From assembly GCF_026968045.1 (NCBI RefSeq), contig NZ_JAPVBQ010000005.1:1-64000 (forward strand): a DNA stretch of 64,000 bases. Reading direction: 5' to 3'. Positions 26,527 through 35,388 of this stretch are shown in pieces. The notes under the pieces were generated by a model, which was not told where the DNA came from, did no database searches, and saw nothing but the letters and a program-made list of their open reading frames with translations. The number at the start of each line of letters is the position of its first letter. Position 1 is the stretch's first letter. The position numbers were made by a program, and so were the translations under genes. The DNA comes from Modestobacter sp. VKM Ac-2977. Its GTDB lineage: Bacteria > Actinomycetota > Actinomycetes > Mycobacteriales > Geodermatophilaceae.

Positions 26527-27996
26527 GTGACGTCTCTCACTCCTGGCTCGGCGCCCGCGCCCGTCGTCCACCGCGGTCCGGTGACGTCGGCGTCCTACTC
26601 GATCACCGTGCGGCTCTCCGCCGACGGTGACCCGGCCAGCGTCGGCCGGATCGCCACCGCGGTGGGCAACGCCGGCGGTGCGGTCACCGCGATCGACGTC
26701 GTGGAGTCCCGCCCCGACGGCCTCACCGTCGACGTCACCTGCTCGGCCGCCGACGCCGAGCACTCCGAGGAGGTCGTCGCCGCACTCGACGCCGTCGACA
26801 ACGTGCACGTGCGCAAGGTCAGCGACCGCACGTTCCTGCTGCACCTGGGCGGCAAGCTGGAGGTCGCCTCCCGGGTGCCGCTGAAGACCCGCGACGACCT
26901 GTCGATGGCCTACACGCCCGGCGTCGCCCGGGTCTGCCTCGCGCTGGCCGAGCACCCGGAGGACGTCCGCCGGCTCACCATCAAGGGCAACACCGTCGCC
27001 GTGGTGACCGACGGCTCGGCGGTGCTGGGGCTCGGCGACATCGGGCCGGGCGCCTCGATGCCGGTGATGGAGGGCAAGGCCGCGCTGTTCAAGCGGTTCG
27101 GCGACATCGACGCCTGGCCGATCGCGCTGGACACCCAGGACGTCGACGAGATCGTGCGCACCGTCGAGCTGATCGCCCCCGGCTTCGGCGGGATCAACCT
27201 GGAGGACATCTCCGCGCCGCGCTGCTTCGAGATCGAGGCCCGGCTGCGGGAGAAGCTGGACATCCCGGTCTTCCACGACGACCAGCACGGCACGGCGATC
27301 TGCGTGCTCGCCGCGCTGCGCAACGCGCTGCGCGTCGTCGACAAGCAGCTCGAGGACGTCGCGGTCGTCGTGGCCGGCGGCGGTGCGGCCGGGACGGCGA
27401 TCGTCACCCTGCTGCTGGAGGCCGGGGCGACGAACGTGCTGGTCTGGGACCGGGAGGGCGTCCTCTCCCCCGACGACGAGCGGCTCTCCCCGGCGAAGCT
27501 GGACCTGGCCCGGCGCACCAACCCCGGTTGCCGGCGGGGTGAGCTGGCCGACGCCCTGGTCGGCGCGGACGTGTTCATCGGGGTCAGCGCGGCCAACGTC
27601 ATCCAGGCCGAGGTGCTGGCCGGGATGGCCGACCAGGCAGTGGTCTTCCCGATGGCCAACCCGACGCCCGACGTCGACCCGGTGCGGGCCCGGCAGTACG
27701 CCGCCGTCGTCGCCTCCGGCCGTTCGGACCTGCCCAACCAGATCAACAACGTGCTGGCGTTCCCCGGGGTCTTCCGCGGGCTGCTCGACGCCCGGGCCAA
27801 GGAGATCCGCCCCGGCATGCTGCTGGCCGCTGCCGACGCACTGGCCGCAGTGGTGGGCGACGACCAGCTCAACGCCAACTACATCATCCCCAGCGTCTTC
27901 GACCCGGCCGTCGCGCAGGCGGTGGCGGCCGCGGTGGAGGAGTCGGCCCGCGCCGAGCCCGGGGCCACCGCCGACGTACCCGGCGACGCAGACTGA
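26527..27996 (+). CDS. NAD-dependent malic enzyme with N-terminal ACT domain
   Basis: A 489-residue protein. An ACT-like regulatory domain spans about 20-95 (SYSITVRLSADGDPASVGRIATAV) and malic-enzyme domains follow. Motifs are MAYTPGVARVC, VTDGSAVLGLGDIGP, MEGKAALFKRFGDIDAW, NLEDISAPRCFEIE, VFHDDQHGTAI, and Rossmann VVVAGGGAAGTAIV. It decarboxylates malate to pyruvate. GTG 26527 sits just after GGGAAG; an upstream in-frame ATG (26467) and a downstream GTG (26581) are possible. The ACT domain suggests allosteric control by a small metabolite. Confidence 0.9.
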   Translation: MTSLTPGSAPAPVVHRGPVTSASYSITVRLSADGDPASVGRIATAVGNAGGAVTAIDVVESRPDGLTVDVTCSAADAEHSEEVVAALDAVDNVHVRKVSDRTFLLHLGGKLEVASRVPLKTRDDLSMAYTPGVARVCLALAEHPEDVRRLTIKGNTVAVVTDGSAVLGLGDIGPGASMPVMEGKAALFKRFGDIDAWPIALDTQDVDEIVRTVELIAPGFGGINLEDISAPRCFEIEARLREKLDIPVFHDDQHGTAICVLAALRNALRVVDKQLEDVAVVVAGGGAAGTAIVTLLLEAGATNVLVWDREGVLSPDDERLSPAKLDLARRTNPGCRRGELADALVGADVFIGVSAANVIQAEVLAGMADQAVVFPMANPTPDVDPVRARQYAAVVASGRSDLPNQINNVLAFPGVFRGLLDARAKEIRPGMLLAAADALAAVVGDDQLNANYIIPSVFDPAVAQAVAAAVEESARAEPGATADVPGDAD

Positions 27997-28000
27997 CCGG

Positions 28001-29152
28001 GTGGGCACCTCCTTCGACGCACTGACCGAGGACGCGCTGCGGTCGGCCGGCAGCCTCAAGTGGACGACGTACGGCGACGCGCTGGGCGCGTTCGTCGCCG
28101 AGATGGACTTCGGGACGGCGCCGGTGGTGACCCGCGCGCTGCACGACGCGGTCGATGCCGGGGCGCTGGGCTACCTGCCCACCCCGACCGCCACCGCGAT
28201 GGCGCGGGCGTGCGCCGGCTGGCAACGCCGCCGGTACGGCTGGGAGCTGCCGGCCGAGTGGATCACCCCGCTGGCCGACGTCGTCGCCGGGCTGCAGGCC
28301 GCGATCGAGCACTTCACCCCGCCCGGTGCCCCGGTGGTGCTGCCCACCCCGGCGTACATGCCGTTCCTGAAGGTGCCGCGGCTGATGGGCCGCGAGCTCG
28401 TCGAGGTGCCGATGGTCGTCGACGGCGGCCGGCTCACCCACGACCTCGCGGCGCTGGACCGGGCGCTGACCCCCGGGGCCCTGCTGGTGCACGTCAACCC
28501 GCACAACCCGGTGGGCCGGGTGTTCACCGCCGCCGAGCAGCTCGCGCTGGCCGAGGTGGTGAGGCGCAACGGTGCCCGGGTGTTCGCCGACGAGATCCAC
28601 GCGCCGCTGGTGTACCCGGGGGCGGTGCACCGGCCCTACGCCTCGCTGTCGCCGGTGACCGCCGAGCACACGGTGACCGCGACGTCGGCGTCCAAGGCGT
28701 TCAACGTGCCCGGGCTCAAGGCCGCGCAGCTGCTGCTGTCCAACCCCGCCGACGCCGCGCACTGGGCCGAGGTCGGCGAGCTGGCCGGCCACGGGGCCTC
28801 GACTCCCGGGGTGCTCGCCAGCACCGCGGCGTACGACCAGGGGGAGGAGTGGCTGGACGACGTCCTGGCGTACCTGGACGGCAACCGCCGGCTGCTTAGC
28901 GAGCTGCTCGCCGAGCACCTGCCGCAGGTGCGGTACACCCCGCCGGAGGGCACCTACCTGGCCTGGCTGGACGGCCGGGAACTGGGCATCGAGGAGCCCC
29001 TGGGGGAGTTCTTCCTGCGCGAGGCAGGGGTGGCGCTGGTCGACGGACCGGAGTGCGGTGCTCCCGGGGCCGGGCACGTGCGGCTGAACCTGGCCACCCC
29101 CCGCCCGGTGCTCCGCACCATCGTCGAGCGCATGGCCGCCGCCCTTCCCTGA
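28001..29152 (+). CDS. MalY/PatB-type PLP C-S lyase
   Basis: A 383-residue class I/II aminotransferase-fold protein. SLKWTTYGDALGAFVAEMDF at the N-terminus is the MalY/PatB signature; the PLP pocket shows NPHNPVGRVFT, FADEIHAPLVYPG and the PLP lysine in TSASKAFNVPGLK, and the C-terminus carries GHVRLNLATP. Likely cystathionine beta-lyase or a related cysteine-conjugate lyase; aminotransferase activity is a lesser alternative. GTG start four bases after the malic enzyme stop. Confidence 0.88.
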   Translation: MGTSFDALTEDALRSAGSLKWTTYGDALGAFVAEMDFGTAPVVTRALHDAVDAGALGYLPTPTATAMARACAGWQRRRYGWELPAEWITPLADVVAGLQAAIEHFTPPGAPVVLPTPAYMPFLKVPRLMGRELVEVPMVVDGGRLTHDLAALDRALTPGALLVHVNPHNPVGRVFTAAEQLALAEVVRRNGARVFADEIHAPLVYPGAVHRPYASLSPVTAEHTVTATSASKAFNVPGLKAAQLLLSNPADAAHWAEVGELAGHGASTPGVLASTAAYDQGEEWLDDVLAYLDGNRRLLSELLAEHLPQVRYTPPEGTYLAWLDGRELGIEEPLGEFFLREAGVALVDGPECGAPGAGHVRLNLATPRPVLRTIVERMAAALP

Positions 29153-29160
29153 ACGACGGA

Positions 29161-29187
29161 GGGGCCGAAGTCGCGATTTTGGCCCCT
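29161..29187. repeat. 27-base palindromic repeat, copy 1
   Basis: Hairpin GGGGCC-gaag...ttttGGCCCC just after the PatB-like gene. It matches a second copy at 54351-54377 at 25 of 27 positions, including the TCGCG loop. It may act as a terminator or be one member of a dispersed palindromic family. Confidence 0.7.
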
Positions 29188-29230
29188 GGGGAGGACGACG
29201 GGGACGGCGTCCGGCGTGGATCATGGGCGG

Positions 29231-30100
29231 GTGCCCGAGTTGCCCGAGGTGGAGGCGCTGGCGGCGTTCCTGCGGGAGAACGCGGTCGGCCGGATCGTCA
29301 CGCGCGTCGACCTGGCCGCCGTCCAGGCGATCAAGACCTTCGACCCGGCGCTGTCCTCGCTGGCCGGGCTGGAGCTCACCGGCGCCACCCGGCACGGCAA
29401 GTTCCTCGACCTGGACGTCTCCGGGCTGCACCTGGTCGTCCACCTGGCCCGGGCCGGCTGGCTGCACTGGCGGCAGAACCTGCCCACCGCCCCGCCCAAG
29501 CCGGGGAAGGGCCCGCTGGCGCTGCGGGTGCACCTGGAGCCGCGCGAGGGTGAGCTGCCCGAGGGGTTCGACCTGACCGAGCAGGGCACCCGCAAGGGGC
29601 TGGCGGTCTACGTGGTCCGCTCGCCGGCCGAGGTGCCGGGCATCGCCCGGCTGGGCCCGGACGCGCTGGAGCTGGACGCCGAGACCCTCGGGGCGCTGCT
29701 GGCCGGCCGGCACACCCAGCTCAAGGGCACCCTCACCGACCAGACCGTGCTCTCCGGCATCGGGAACGCCTACTCCGACGAGATCCTGCACGCCGCCCGG
29801 CTCTCCCCGTTCAAGATGGCCGACAAGGTCACCGACGACGAGCTGCTCCGGCTGCACACCGCGATGCGGGAGACGCTGACCGGCGCCCTGGACCGCCAGC
29901 TGGGGCAGCGGGCGGCGACGCTCAAGGGCGAGAAGCGGGCCGGTCTGCAGGTGCACGCCCGCACCGGGCTGCCCTGCCCGGTCTGCGGGGACACCGTGCG
30001 CGAGGTGTCCTTCGCCGACACCTCGCTGCAGTACTGCCCGACCTGCCAGACCGGCGGCAAGCCGCTGGCCGACCGGCGGATGTCCAAGCTGCTGCGCTGA
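29231..30100 (+). CDS. Fpg/Nei family DNA glycosylase/AP lyase
   Basis: A 289-residue base-excision repair enzyme. GTG 29231 is chosen because it leaves catalytic Pro2 and Glu3 at the mature N-terminus (PELPEVE). The H2TH region includes GRHTQLKGTLTDQTVLSGIGN-type residues followed by AYSDEILHAA. The C-terminal zinc finger (CPVC...CPTC) is followed by an unusually long tail, TGGKPLADRRMSKLLR. Oxidised purine or pyrimidine preference cannot be decided; the long tail differs from canonical Fpg. Confidence 0.9.
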   Translation: MPELPEVEALAAFLRENAVGRIVTRVDLAAVQAIKTFDPALSSLAGLELTGATRHGKFLDLDVSGLHLVVHLARAGWLHWRQNLPTAPPKPGKGPLALRVHLEPREGELPEGFDLTEQGTRKGLAVYVVRSPAEVPGIARLGPDALELDAETLGALLAGRHTQLKGTLTDQTVLSGIGNAYSDEILHAARLSPFKMADKVTDDELLRLHTAMRETLTGALDRQLGQRAATLKGEKRAGLQVHARTGLPCPVCGDTVREVSFADTSLQYCPTCQTGGKPLADRRMSKLLR

Positions 30101-30123
30101 GCCGGCCGGGCCACGATGGGCCC

Positions 30124-30786
30124 ATGGCCCTGGTGACCTTCGACCTGTTCAGCGCGCTGATCGACTCCCGGACGGGTGGCTCGGCGACGTTCGACTCCCT
30201 CGCCCAGGGGCACGGCTGGGACGTCTCCGGCACGGAGCTCTACGACGACTGGGACGCCCGGAACAAGGCCTCGCAGAAGGACCTCACCGACTGGATGCCC
30301 TTCGCCGAGCACTGCCGGCGCGCGCTCGCGGACGCCTACGCGGCCCGGGGCCTGGACGCCGACGCCACCGCGGACACCCTCGCGCTGCTGGCGTCGCTGC
30401 CGGACTGGCCGCTGTGGCCCGACGTCGGCCGGGCGCTGCCGCTGGTGGCCGAGCAGCACCAGGTCGGCGTGCTGTCCAACGTGGACGACGACCTGTTCGC
30501 CCGCACCCGGGCGGCCGGCCTGGTGCACCCCGACGCCGTCCTGACCAGTGAGCGGCTGCACGCCTACAAGCCGCATCCGGAGATCTACCGGCGGGCGGCC
30601 GACGCGGGGGCCGCGGTGCACGTCCCCGCGTCGGCGCGGGACACCCGGGGAGCGCTCGAGGCCGGTCTCACCGTCGTCCGGGTGCGCCGGCCCGGGCACC
30701 GGGTCGACCCGGACGGGCCGCAGCCGCAGCACGAGGTCACCGATCTCCTCGAGCTCCCCCGGGTGCTCGCCGCCCTCGCCGGGTAG
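30124..30786 (+). CDS. HAD superfamily hydrolase
   Basis: A 220-residue haloacid-dehalogenase-type protein. Motif I is VTFDLFSALID (nucleophile Asp7), motif II VGVLSNVDDDLF, the lysine lies in HAYKPHPEIYRRAA, and a motif IV-like region SARDTRGALEAGL follows. The last carries Arg/Asp in place of the usual GDxxxxD (GDSxxxD), so metal binding may be atypical. The cap helices lie at about 15-90. Substrate unknown; phosphatase or dehalogenase both possible. Confidence 0.8.
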   Translation: MALVTFDLFSALIDSRTGGSATFDSLAQGHGWDVSGTELYDDWDARNKASQKDLTDWMPFAEHCRRALADAYAARGLDADATADTLALLASLPDWPLWPDVGRALPLVAEQHQVGVLSNVDDDLFARTRAAGLVHPDAVLTSERLHAYKPHPEIYRRAADAGAAVHVPASARDTRGALEAGLTVVRVRRPGHRVDPDGPQPQHEVTDLLELPRVLAALAG

Positions 30787-30840
30787 CGCTCACCGAGGAC
30801 GTGGCCGACCCGGTGGCTGCGCGCGGACGAGGAGGAACCG

Positions 30841-31608
30841 ATGCGGGACACCCCCCGGGTCATGGCGGTGGTCGTCGCGGCGGTCGCCCAGATCGTCGGC
30901 AGCCCGCTGGGCGCGGCGCTCGCCGGTCGCAGCGTCGGCGACGTCAGCGACGCCGACCGCTCCCTGGTCACCCCGGCCGGCTGGGCCTTCAGCATCTGGG
31001 GGGTGATCTTCGCCGGGTCGCTGGCCTGGGCGGTCTACCAGGCGCTGCCGTCGCAGCGCGGACGCGAGGTGCACCGGCGGACCGGCTGGCCGTTGGCCAT
31101 CGCGTTCGCCGGGAACGCCGTCTGGGAGGTGGTCTACCCGCAGGGCGGTGCGTGGCAGTACGTCGCGCAGGTGCTGATCTTCGGCATCACCGCCGCGGCC
31201 GCCGTCGCCTACGTCCGGCTGCAGACGGTGCCGGCCGACGGGCTGGCCCGGGTGCTGCCGCGGGCCACCGCCGGGCTCCTGCTGGGCTGGCTCACCGTGG
31301 CGCCGGTGGCGAACGTGGGCAGCACCGGGGTCGCGCTCGGCATCTCCCCGGACACCCTGGCCGCCCAGGCGTGGGCGGTGGCCGCGCTGGTCACGGTCGC
31401 CGGGATCGCGGCCGCGGTGCTGCTCGGCTCCTACGTGGCTGCCGGTCCGTTCGCCGCTGCCGTCATCTGGGGCCTGCTGGGCATCGCTGCCGCGGAGGGC
31501 CCGCGGCAGGTCGCCGTGGCGGCGGTCTGCGCGGCCGCCGTCGTCCTGGTGGCGCTGGCCGGCCGGGCGCTGACCCGGACGGACCGGAGCGCGCTGCTGG
31601 TCGGCTGA
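30841..31608 (+). CDS. TspO/MBR-like membrane protein
   Basis: A 255-residue multi-pass protein (about seven to eight hydrophobic segments) with the TspO-type signature PAGWAFSIWGVIFAG near residue 45 and WEVVYPQGGAW in the second helix pair. TspO proteins bind tetrapyrroles or other hydrophobic ligands. This one is longer than the 150-residue TspO core, like the 'tryptophan-rich sensory protein' branch found in actinobacteria. AGGAGG precedes the ATG. Confidence 0.72.
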   Translation: MRDTPRVMAVVVAAVAQIVGSPLGAALAGRSVGDVSDADRSLVTPAGWAFSIWGVIFAGSLAWAVYQALPSQRGREVHRRTGWPLAIAFAGNAVWEVVYPQGGAWQYVAQVLIFGITAAAAVAYVRLQTVPADGLARVLPRATAGLLLGWLTVAPVANVGSTGVALGISPDTLAAQAWAVAALVTVAGIAAAVLLGSYVAAGPFAAAVIWGLLGIAAAEGPRQVAVAAVCAAAVVLVALAGRALTRTDRSALLVG

Positions 31609-31617
31609 GCGCCGCCG

Positions 31618-32820
31618 TCAGCCCCGGGAGCCGGCCCGCCGGGCGGTCAGCCGCCGGACGCGGGCGTTGGCGGCCGCCGCACCGCTGGGGGGCAGGTCGT
31701 CGACGGAGCCGACCGCCGTCCACCAGTCGCGCAGCGGCGGCGGGGCGAGCACGTCGACCCGCTCACCGGGCTGCGGGACGACGACCTGCACGTCCCGGGC
31801 CTCGGCGGCGGCGAGCAGCCGCTGCACCGGCTCGGCCCACCGGTGGAAGGCCAGGTTGAACGTCGCCCAGTGGATCGGCACCAGCACCCGGCCACCCAGG
31901 TCACCGTGCGCGCGCACGGCCTCCTCCGGGTCCATGTGGATGGCGTGCCAGGCGTCGTTGTAGGCGCCGATCGGCTGCAGCGTCAGGTCGAAGGGCCCCA
32001 GGCGGGCGCCGATCCCGGCGAAGGCCGGGGTGTAGCCGGTGTCCCCGCCGAAGAAGACCCGGTGCCGGGGGCCGGCGACGACCCAGGACGACCACAGCGT
32101 GGTGTCCCGGGCGAAGAACCGGCCGGAGAAGTGCCGGGCCTCGGTGCAGGTCAGCGTCAGCCCGGCGACGGTCGTGGCGCCGTCCCAGTCCAGCTCGACG
32201 ATCCGCTCGTCGGGCACGCCCCACCGGCGCAGGTGCGCGCCGATGCCCAGCGGGACGACGAACGGCGCCGACTGCTCGCGCACCAGCGCCCGCACCGTGG
32301 GCAGGTCGAGGTGGTCGTAGTGGTCGTGGCTGATCAGCACCGCGTCGACGGGGGGCAGGCTCTCCACCGGCGCCGGCGGCTCGTGCAGGCGGGTGGGGCC
32401 CAGCAGCGGCGACGGTGACACCCGCTCGCCCCACACCGGGTCGACCAGCACCCGCCGGCCGTCGATCTCCAGCAGGGCGCTGGAGTGCCCGAACCAGGTG
32501 ACCGCGAGCTCGGCGGCCTGCTCGGGCACGTCCGGGGTGATCAGCGGGATGGGGCCGCCGGGGAGCCCCTTGTGCCGGTCCTCGTGCCACTGCCGCAGCA
32601 GCCCGTCGCGCGCGTTGGCGGGGGCGAGTGCGGGGGTGGGCAGGTTGTTGTGGAACTTCCCCTCGGAGAACTGGGAGGAGGCGGTGACGGTCGGGCGGAG
32701 CCGGCGCTGGCTGGCGCCGAGGGCGACGGGCAGGCCCCAGGCGGCGCGGGCGACCCAGCTCACGCCGCCCAACAGGGCGGTGGCAGCGGTGGCGGTGGCG
32801 ACACGACGGAGGAACGGCAC
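31618..32820 (-). CDS. MBL-fold hydrolase, UlaG/NAPE-PLD-like
   Basis: A 400-residue metallo-beta-lactamase-fold protein with an N-terminal hydrophobic helix (about residues 8-28) that may anchor it. Visible are VTWFGHSSALLEIDGRRVLVDP, the metal motif SHDHYDHLD (HxHxDH), TEARHFSGR, FFGGDTGYTP and VLVPIHWATF. The set GHSS...DHYDHLD...GGDTGY matches the NAPE-PLD/UlaG branch, which acts on phospholipid-like or lactone substrates. GTG 32820 is chosen over a longer open frame that runs into the terminator hairpin. Confidence 0.85.
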   Translation of the reverse strand: MPFLRRVATATAATALLGGVSWVARAAWGLPVALGASQRRLRPTVTASSQFSEGKFHNNLPTPALAPANARDGLLRQWHEDRHKGLPGGPIPLITPDVPEQAAELAVTWFGHSSALLEIDGRRVLVDPVWGERVSPSPLLGPTRLHEPPAPVESLPPVDAVLISHDHYDHLDLPTVRALVREQSAPFVVPLGIGAHLRRWGVPDERIVELDWDGATTVAGLTLTCTEARHFSGRFFARDTTLWSSWVVAGPRHRVFFGGDTGYTPAFAGIGARLGPFDLTLQPIGAYNDAWHAIHMDPEEAVRAHGDLGGRVLVPIHWATFNLAFHRWAEPVQRLLAAAEARDVQVVVPQPGERVDVLAPPPLRDWWTAVGSVDDLPPSGAAAANARVRRLTARRAGSRG

Positions 32821-32874
32821 GTCCCCAGCATCCCCGACGCAGCTGAGCGCTGCCCAGGAAGTGGTGCGGAAGAC

Positions 32875-32915
32875 GCTCGTGCTCTGCTCACCGTGGGTGA
32901 GCAGAGCACGAGCGG
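32875..32915 (-). terminator. Strong 18-bp hairpin terminator
   Basis: Perfect inverted repeat: 32875-32892 (CGCTCGTGCTCTGCTCAC) pairs with 32898-32915 around a five-base CGTGG loop. It lies six bases beyond the stop of the leftward ABC permease and upstream of the MBL gene, so it most likely ends the exporter transcript. Confidence 0.8.
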
Positions 32916-32920
32916 TGTCC

Positions 32921-35383
32921 TCAGCCGGCGATGGCGGCCACCGGCGGGGTCTTCGCCGCACGGCGGGCCGGCAGCACCGAGGCCAGCAGCCCGGCCACGG
33001 TGGCGACCAGCACGATCGCGCCGATCTGCAGCCACGGGATGCTGATCACCACCTCGCCGATCTCGCCGAGCGCGGAGGCGGCCCCGACCAGGCCGTAGGC
33101 GCCGCCGACCAGCACGCCGAGCACCGCGGCCACGCCGGCGACGAGCACCGCCTCCCAGGCCAGCAGCGCCCGCAGCTGGCGCCGGGTCAGCCCCAGCGCC
33201 CGCAGCAGGCCGCTCTCCTGACGCCGCTCGACCACCGACAGGGCCAGGGTGTTGCCGACCCCGATCAGGGCGATGAGCACCGCCACGCCGAGCAGACCGG
33301 TGACCACCAGCAGCAGGACGTCGACCACCTGGTCGATGGCGGCCCGCTCGCTGGCCAGGCCGGTGACGAACGCGGTGGGCAGTGCGGTGCCGGCCAGGTC
33401 GGTGACCTCGTCGATCGCCGCGGTCTGGTCGATCCCGTCGGCCAGTCGCAGCCACATGGCGTCCACCGCTGCGTCGGGCACCAGGGCCTGCAGGTCGGCG
33501 CGGGTCAGCAGCGTCCGGTCGGTCTCGCCGGCCACCACGGTCAACGTGCGCGAACGGTCACCGGCGGTCAGCGTCAGCGAGTCGCCAGGCTGCACGCTCC
33601 AGGAGTCGGCTTCCCAGTCGGGGAGCACGACCTGGCCGAGCTCGGGCAGCGTCACGTCGGTCGTCGAGCGGAGGACCGGGAGGGCCTGCGCGGCGTCGAC
33701 ACCGGCAGCCCAGGTGTTCACGCCGTCCGGCCCGGTCACCGTCGCGCCGGTGAGCCCGGTGGCGGCGACGACGCCGTCCACCGACTCCAATTGCGACTGC
33801 AGGGAGGGGCGTACCGGTTCGTCGAAGCTCTGCACGATGACGTCGGTCGGGTAGTTGGCCGCCAGTCCGGCCTGGGCGGTCGCCCGGGTGGAGCTGGCCC
33901 CGACGACCATCGCCGTGGTCAGCGTGACGCCGATCAGCAGCGCGGTGGCGGTGGCCGCCGTCCGGCGGGGGTTGCGGGTCGCGTTGCCGGTGGCCAGGCG
34001 CGCCGGCAGCCCGCCGAACCGGCCGAGCAGCCGGCCCGCCGCCGCGACGATCGGCGGAACCGCCCGCTGGGCGAGCAGCAGGAGCCCCAGCGAGCTGAGC
34101 ACCCCGCCGCCCAGTGCGATCAGGATGTCCGCCGTCACCACGCCCAGGGTCATCAGCGCCACGCCGGAGACGGTGAGCAGCAGGCCGGTGACCAGCCGGA
34201 CGACGCCGCCGCGGGAACGCAGCGGAGCCGGGTCCGTCGGGCGGAGCGCGGCCAGCGGGGCGACCCGGGTGGCGGCGCGGGCCGGGGCCAGTGCGGCGAT
34301 CAGCGTGGTCACCGTGCCGACGGCTATGCCGACGCCGACGACGTACAGCGGCACCGAGACCCCGGACAGCGGGATGGGGGAGTCGATGCCGGACACCAGC
34401 GCCGAGACGCCGGCGGCCAGCCCGATCCCGGCGAGCACGCCGATCACGGAGGCGACCAGCCCGGTGAGCACGGCCTCGCCGAGCACGCTGCGACGGACCT
34501 GCCGGGAGGTCGCGCCGACGCAGCGCAGCAGGGCCAGGTCGCGGGTCCGCTGGGCCAGCAGCACGGCGAAGGTGTTGGCGATGACCAGCCCGGCGACGAG
34601 CACCGCGATGGTGGCGAACACGAGCAGGGAGGTGGTGAGCCAGTCGGCGTCACCGGTCAGCATCGCGACGGACTCCTCGGCCTGCTCGGTGCCGGTGCGC
34701 ACGGTGACGTCCTCGCCGGACAGGGTGGCGCGCACCTCCTCGGCCAGGAGGCCGGGGTCTGTGCGGGTCGGCCCGGCGATGCGCAGCTCGGTCGGCTCCG
34801 TCGCACCCCAGGCCTGGGCCTGGTCGGCGGTGACGTAGCCCTTGCCGTAGATGCCGGCGGTGGGGTCGCCGCCCAGGTCGACCACCCCGGTCACGGTGAC
34901 ATCGGCGGTGGTCCCGGTGCCCTCCGCGTCGTAGACGGTGACCGGGAGGACGTCGCCGACGGCGGCACCGACGCGCTCGCTGACCGCGACCTCGCCCGGG
35001 CGCACCGGCAGCGAGCCGTCGCTCAGCTGCTGCCAGCGCAGCGCCGGGTCGCCGGCCACCGACTCGACCAGCAGGTACTGGGCACCGGTGCGGCCGGGGG
35101 CGACTGCCTGGACGGAGGTCTGCCAGGTCGGGTCGACGGCCTGCACGCCGTCCAGCGCCGTGAGGGTGTCGACGTGCTCGGCCAGCCCGGTTCCGCTGTC
35201 GGAGGTGACCACCACGTCGGTGTCGACGTACTGGGCGCCGGCGGCCTCCAGGACGGTGGCCTTCGTGGTCTCGTTGAGCACCAGGGTGGCGACCACGAAG
35301 CCCACCGCGATGACGATCGCCAGGGTCGAGGCGACCAGCCGGCCGGCGTGCGCCCGGATGCTCGCCAGGGTGACTGCACGCAT
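32921..35383 (-). CDS. FtsX/MacB-type ABC transporter permease
   Basis: An 820-residue membrane protein with two FtsX-like units: an N-terminal helix (about 15-38), a large extracytoplasmic domain (about 40-245), a three-helix bundle (about 250-370), helices and a second soluble domain (about 440-680), and a final three-helix bundle ending PARRAAKTPPVAAIAG. LLRCVGATSRQVRRSVLGEA and LLRALGLTRRQLRALLAWEA are the paired coupling segments. Such permeases work by mechanotransmission, in export, lipoprotein release or antibiotic resistance. It starts five bases after the ATPase stop. Confidence 0.88.
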   Translation of the reverse strand: MRAVTLASIRAHAGRLVASTLAIVIAVGFVVATLVLNETTKATVLEAAGAQYVDTDVVVTSDSGTGLAEHVDTLTALDGVQAVDPTWQTSVQAVAPGRTGAQYLLVESVAGDPALRWQQLSDGSLPVRPGEVAVSERVGAAVGDVLPVTVYDAEGTGTTADVTVTGVVDLGGDPTAGIYGKGYVTADQAQAWGATEPTELRIAGPTRTDPGLLAEEVRATLSGEDVTVRTGTEQAEESVAMLTGDADWLTTSLLVFATIAVLVAGLVIANTFAVLLAQRTRDLALLRCVGATSRQVRRSVLGEAVLTGLVASVIGVLAGIGLAAGVSALVSGIDSPIPLSGVSVPLYVVGVGIAVGTVTTLIAALAPARAATRVAPLAALRPTDPAPLRSRGGVVRLVTGLLLTVSGVALMTLGVVTADILIALGGGVLSSLGLLLLAQRAVPPIVAAAGRLLGRFGGLPARLATGNATRNPRRTAATATALLIGVTLTTAMVVGASSTRATAQAGLAANYPTDVIVQSFDEPVRPSLQSQLESVDGVVAATGLTGATVTGPDGVNTWAAGVDAAQALPVLRSTTDVTLPELGQVVLPDWEADSWSVQPGDSLTLTAGDRSRTLTVVAGETDRTLLTRADLQALVPDAAVDAMWLRLADGIDQTAAIDEVTDLAGTALPTAFVTGLASERAAIDQVVDVLLLVVTGLLGVAVLIALIGVGNTLALSVVERRQESGLLRALGLTRRQLRALLAWEAVLVAGVAAVLGVLVGGAYGLVGAASALGEIGEVVISIPWLQIGAIVLVATVAGLLASVLPARRAAKTPPVAAIAG

Positions 35384-35388
35384 GACGG

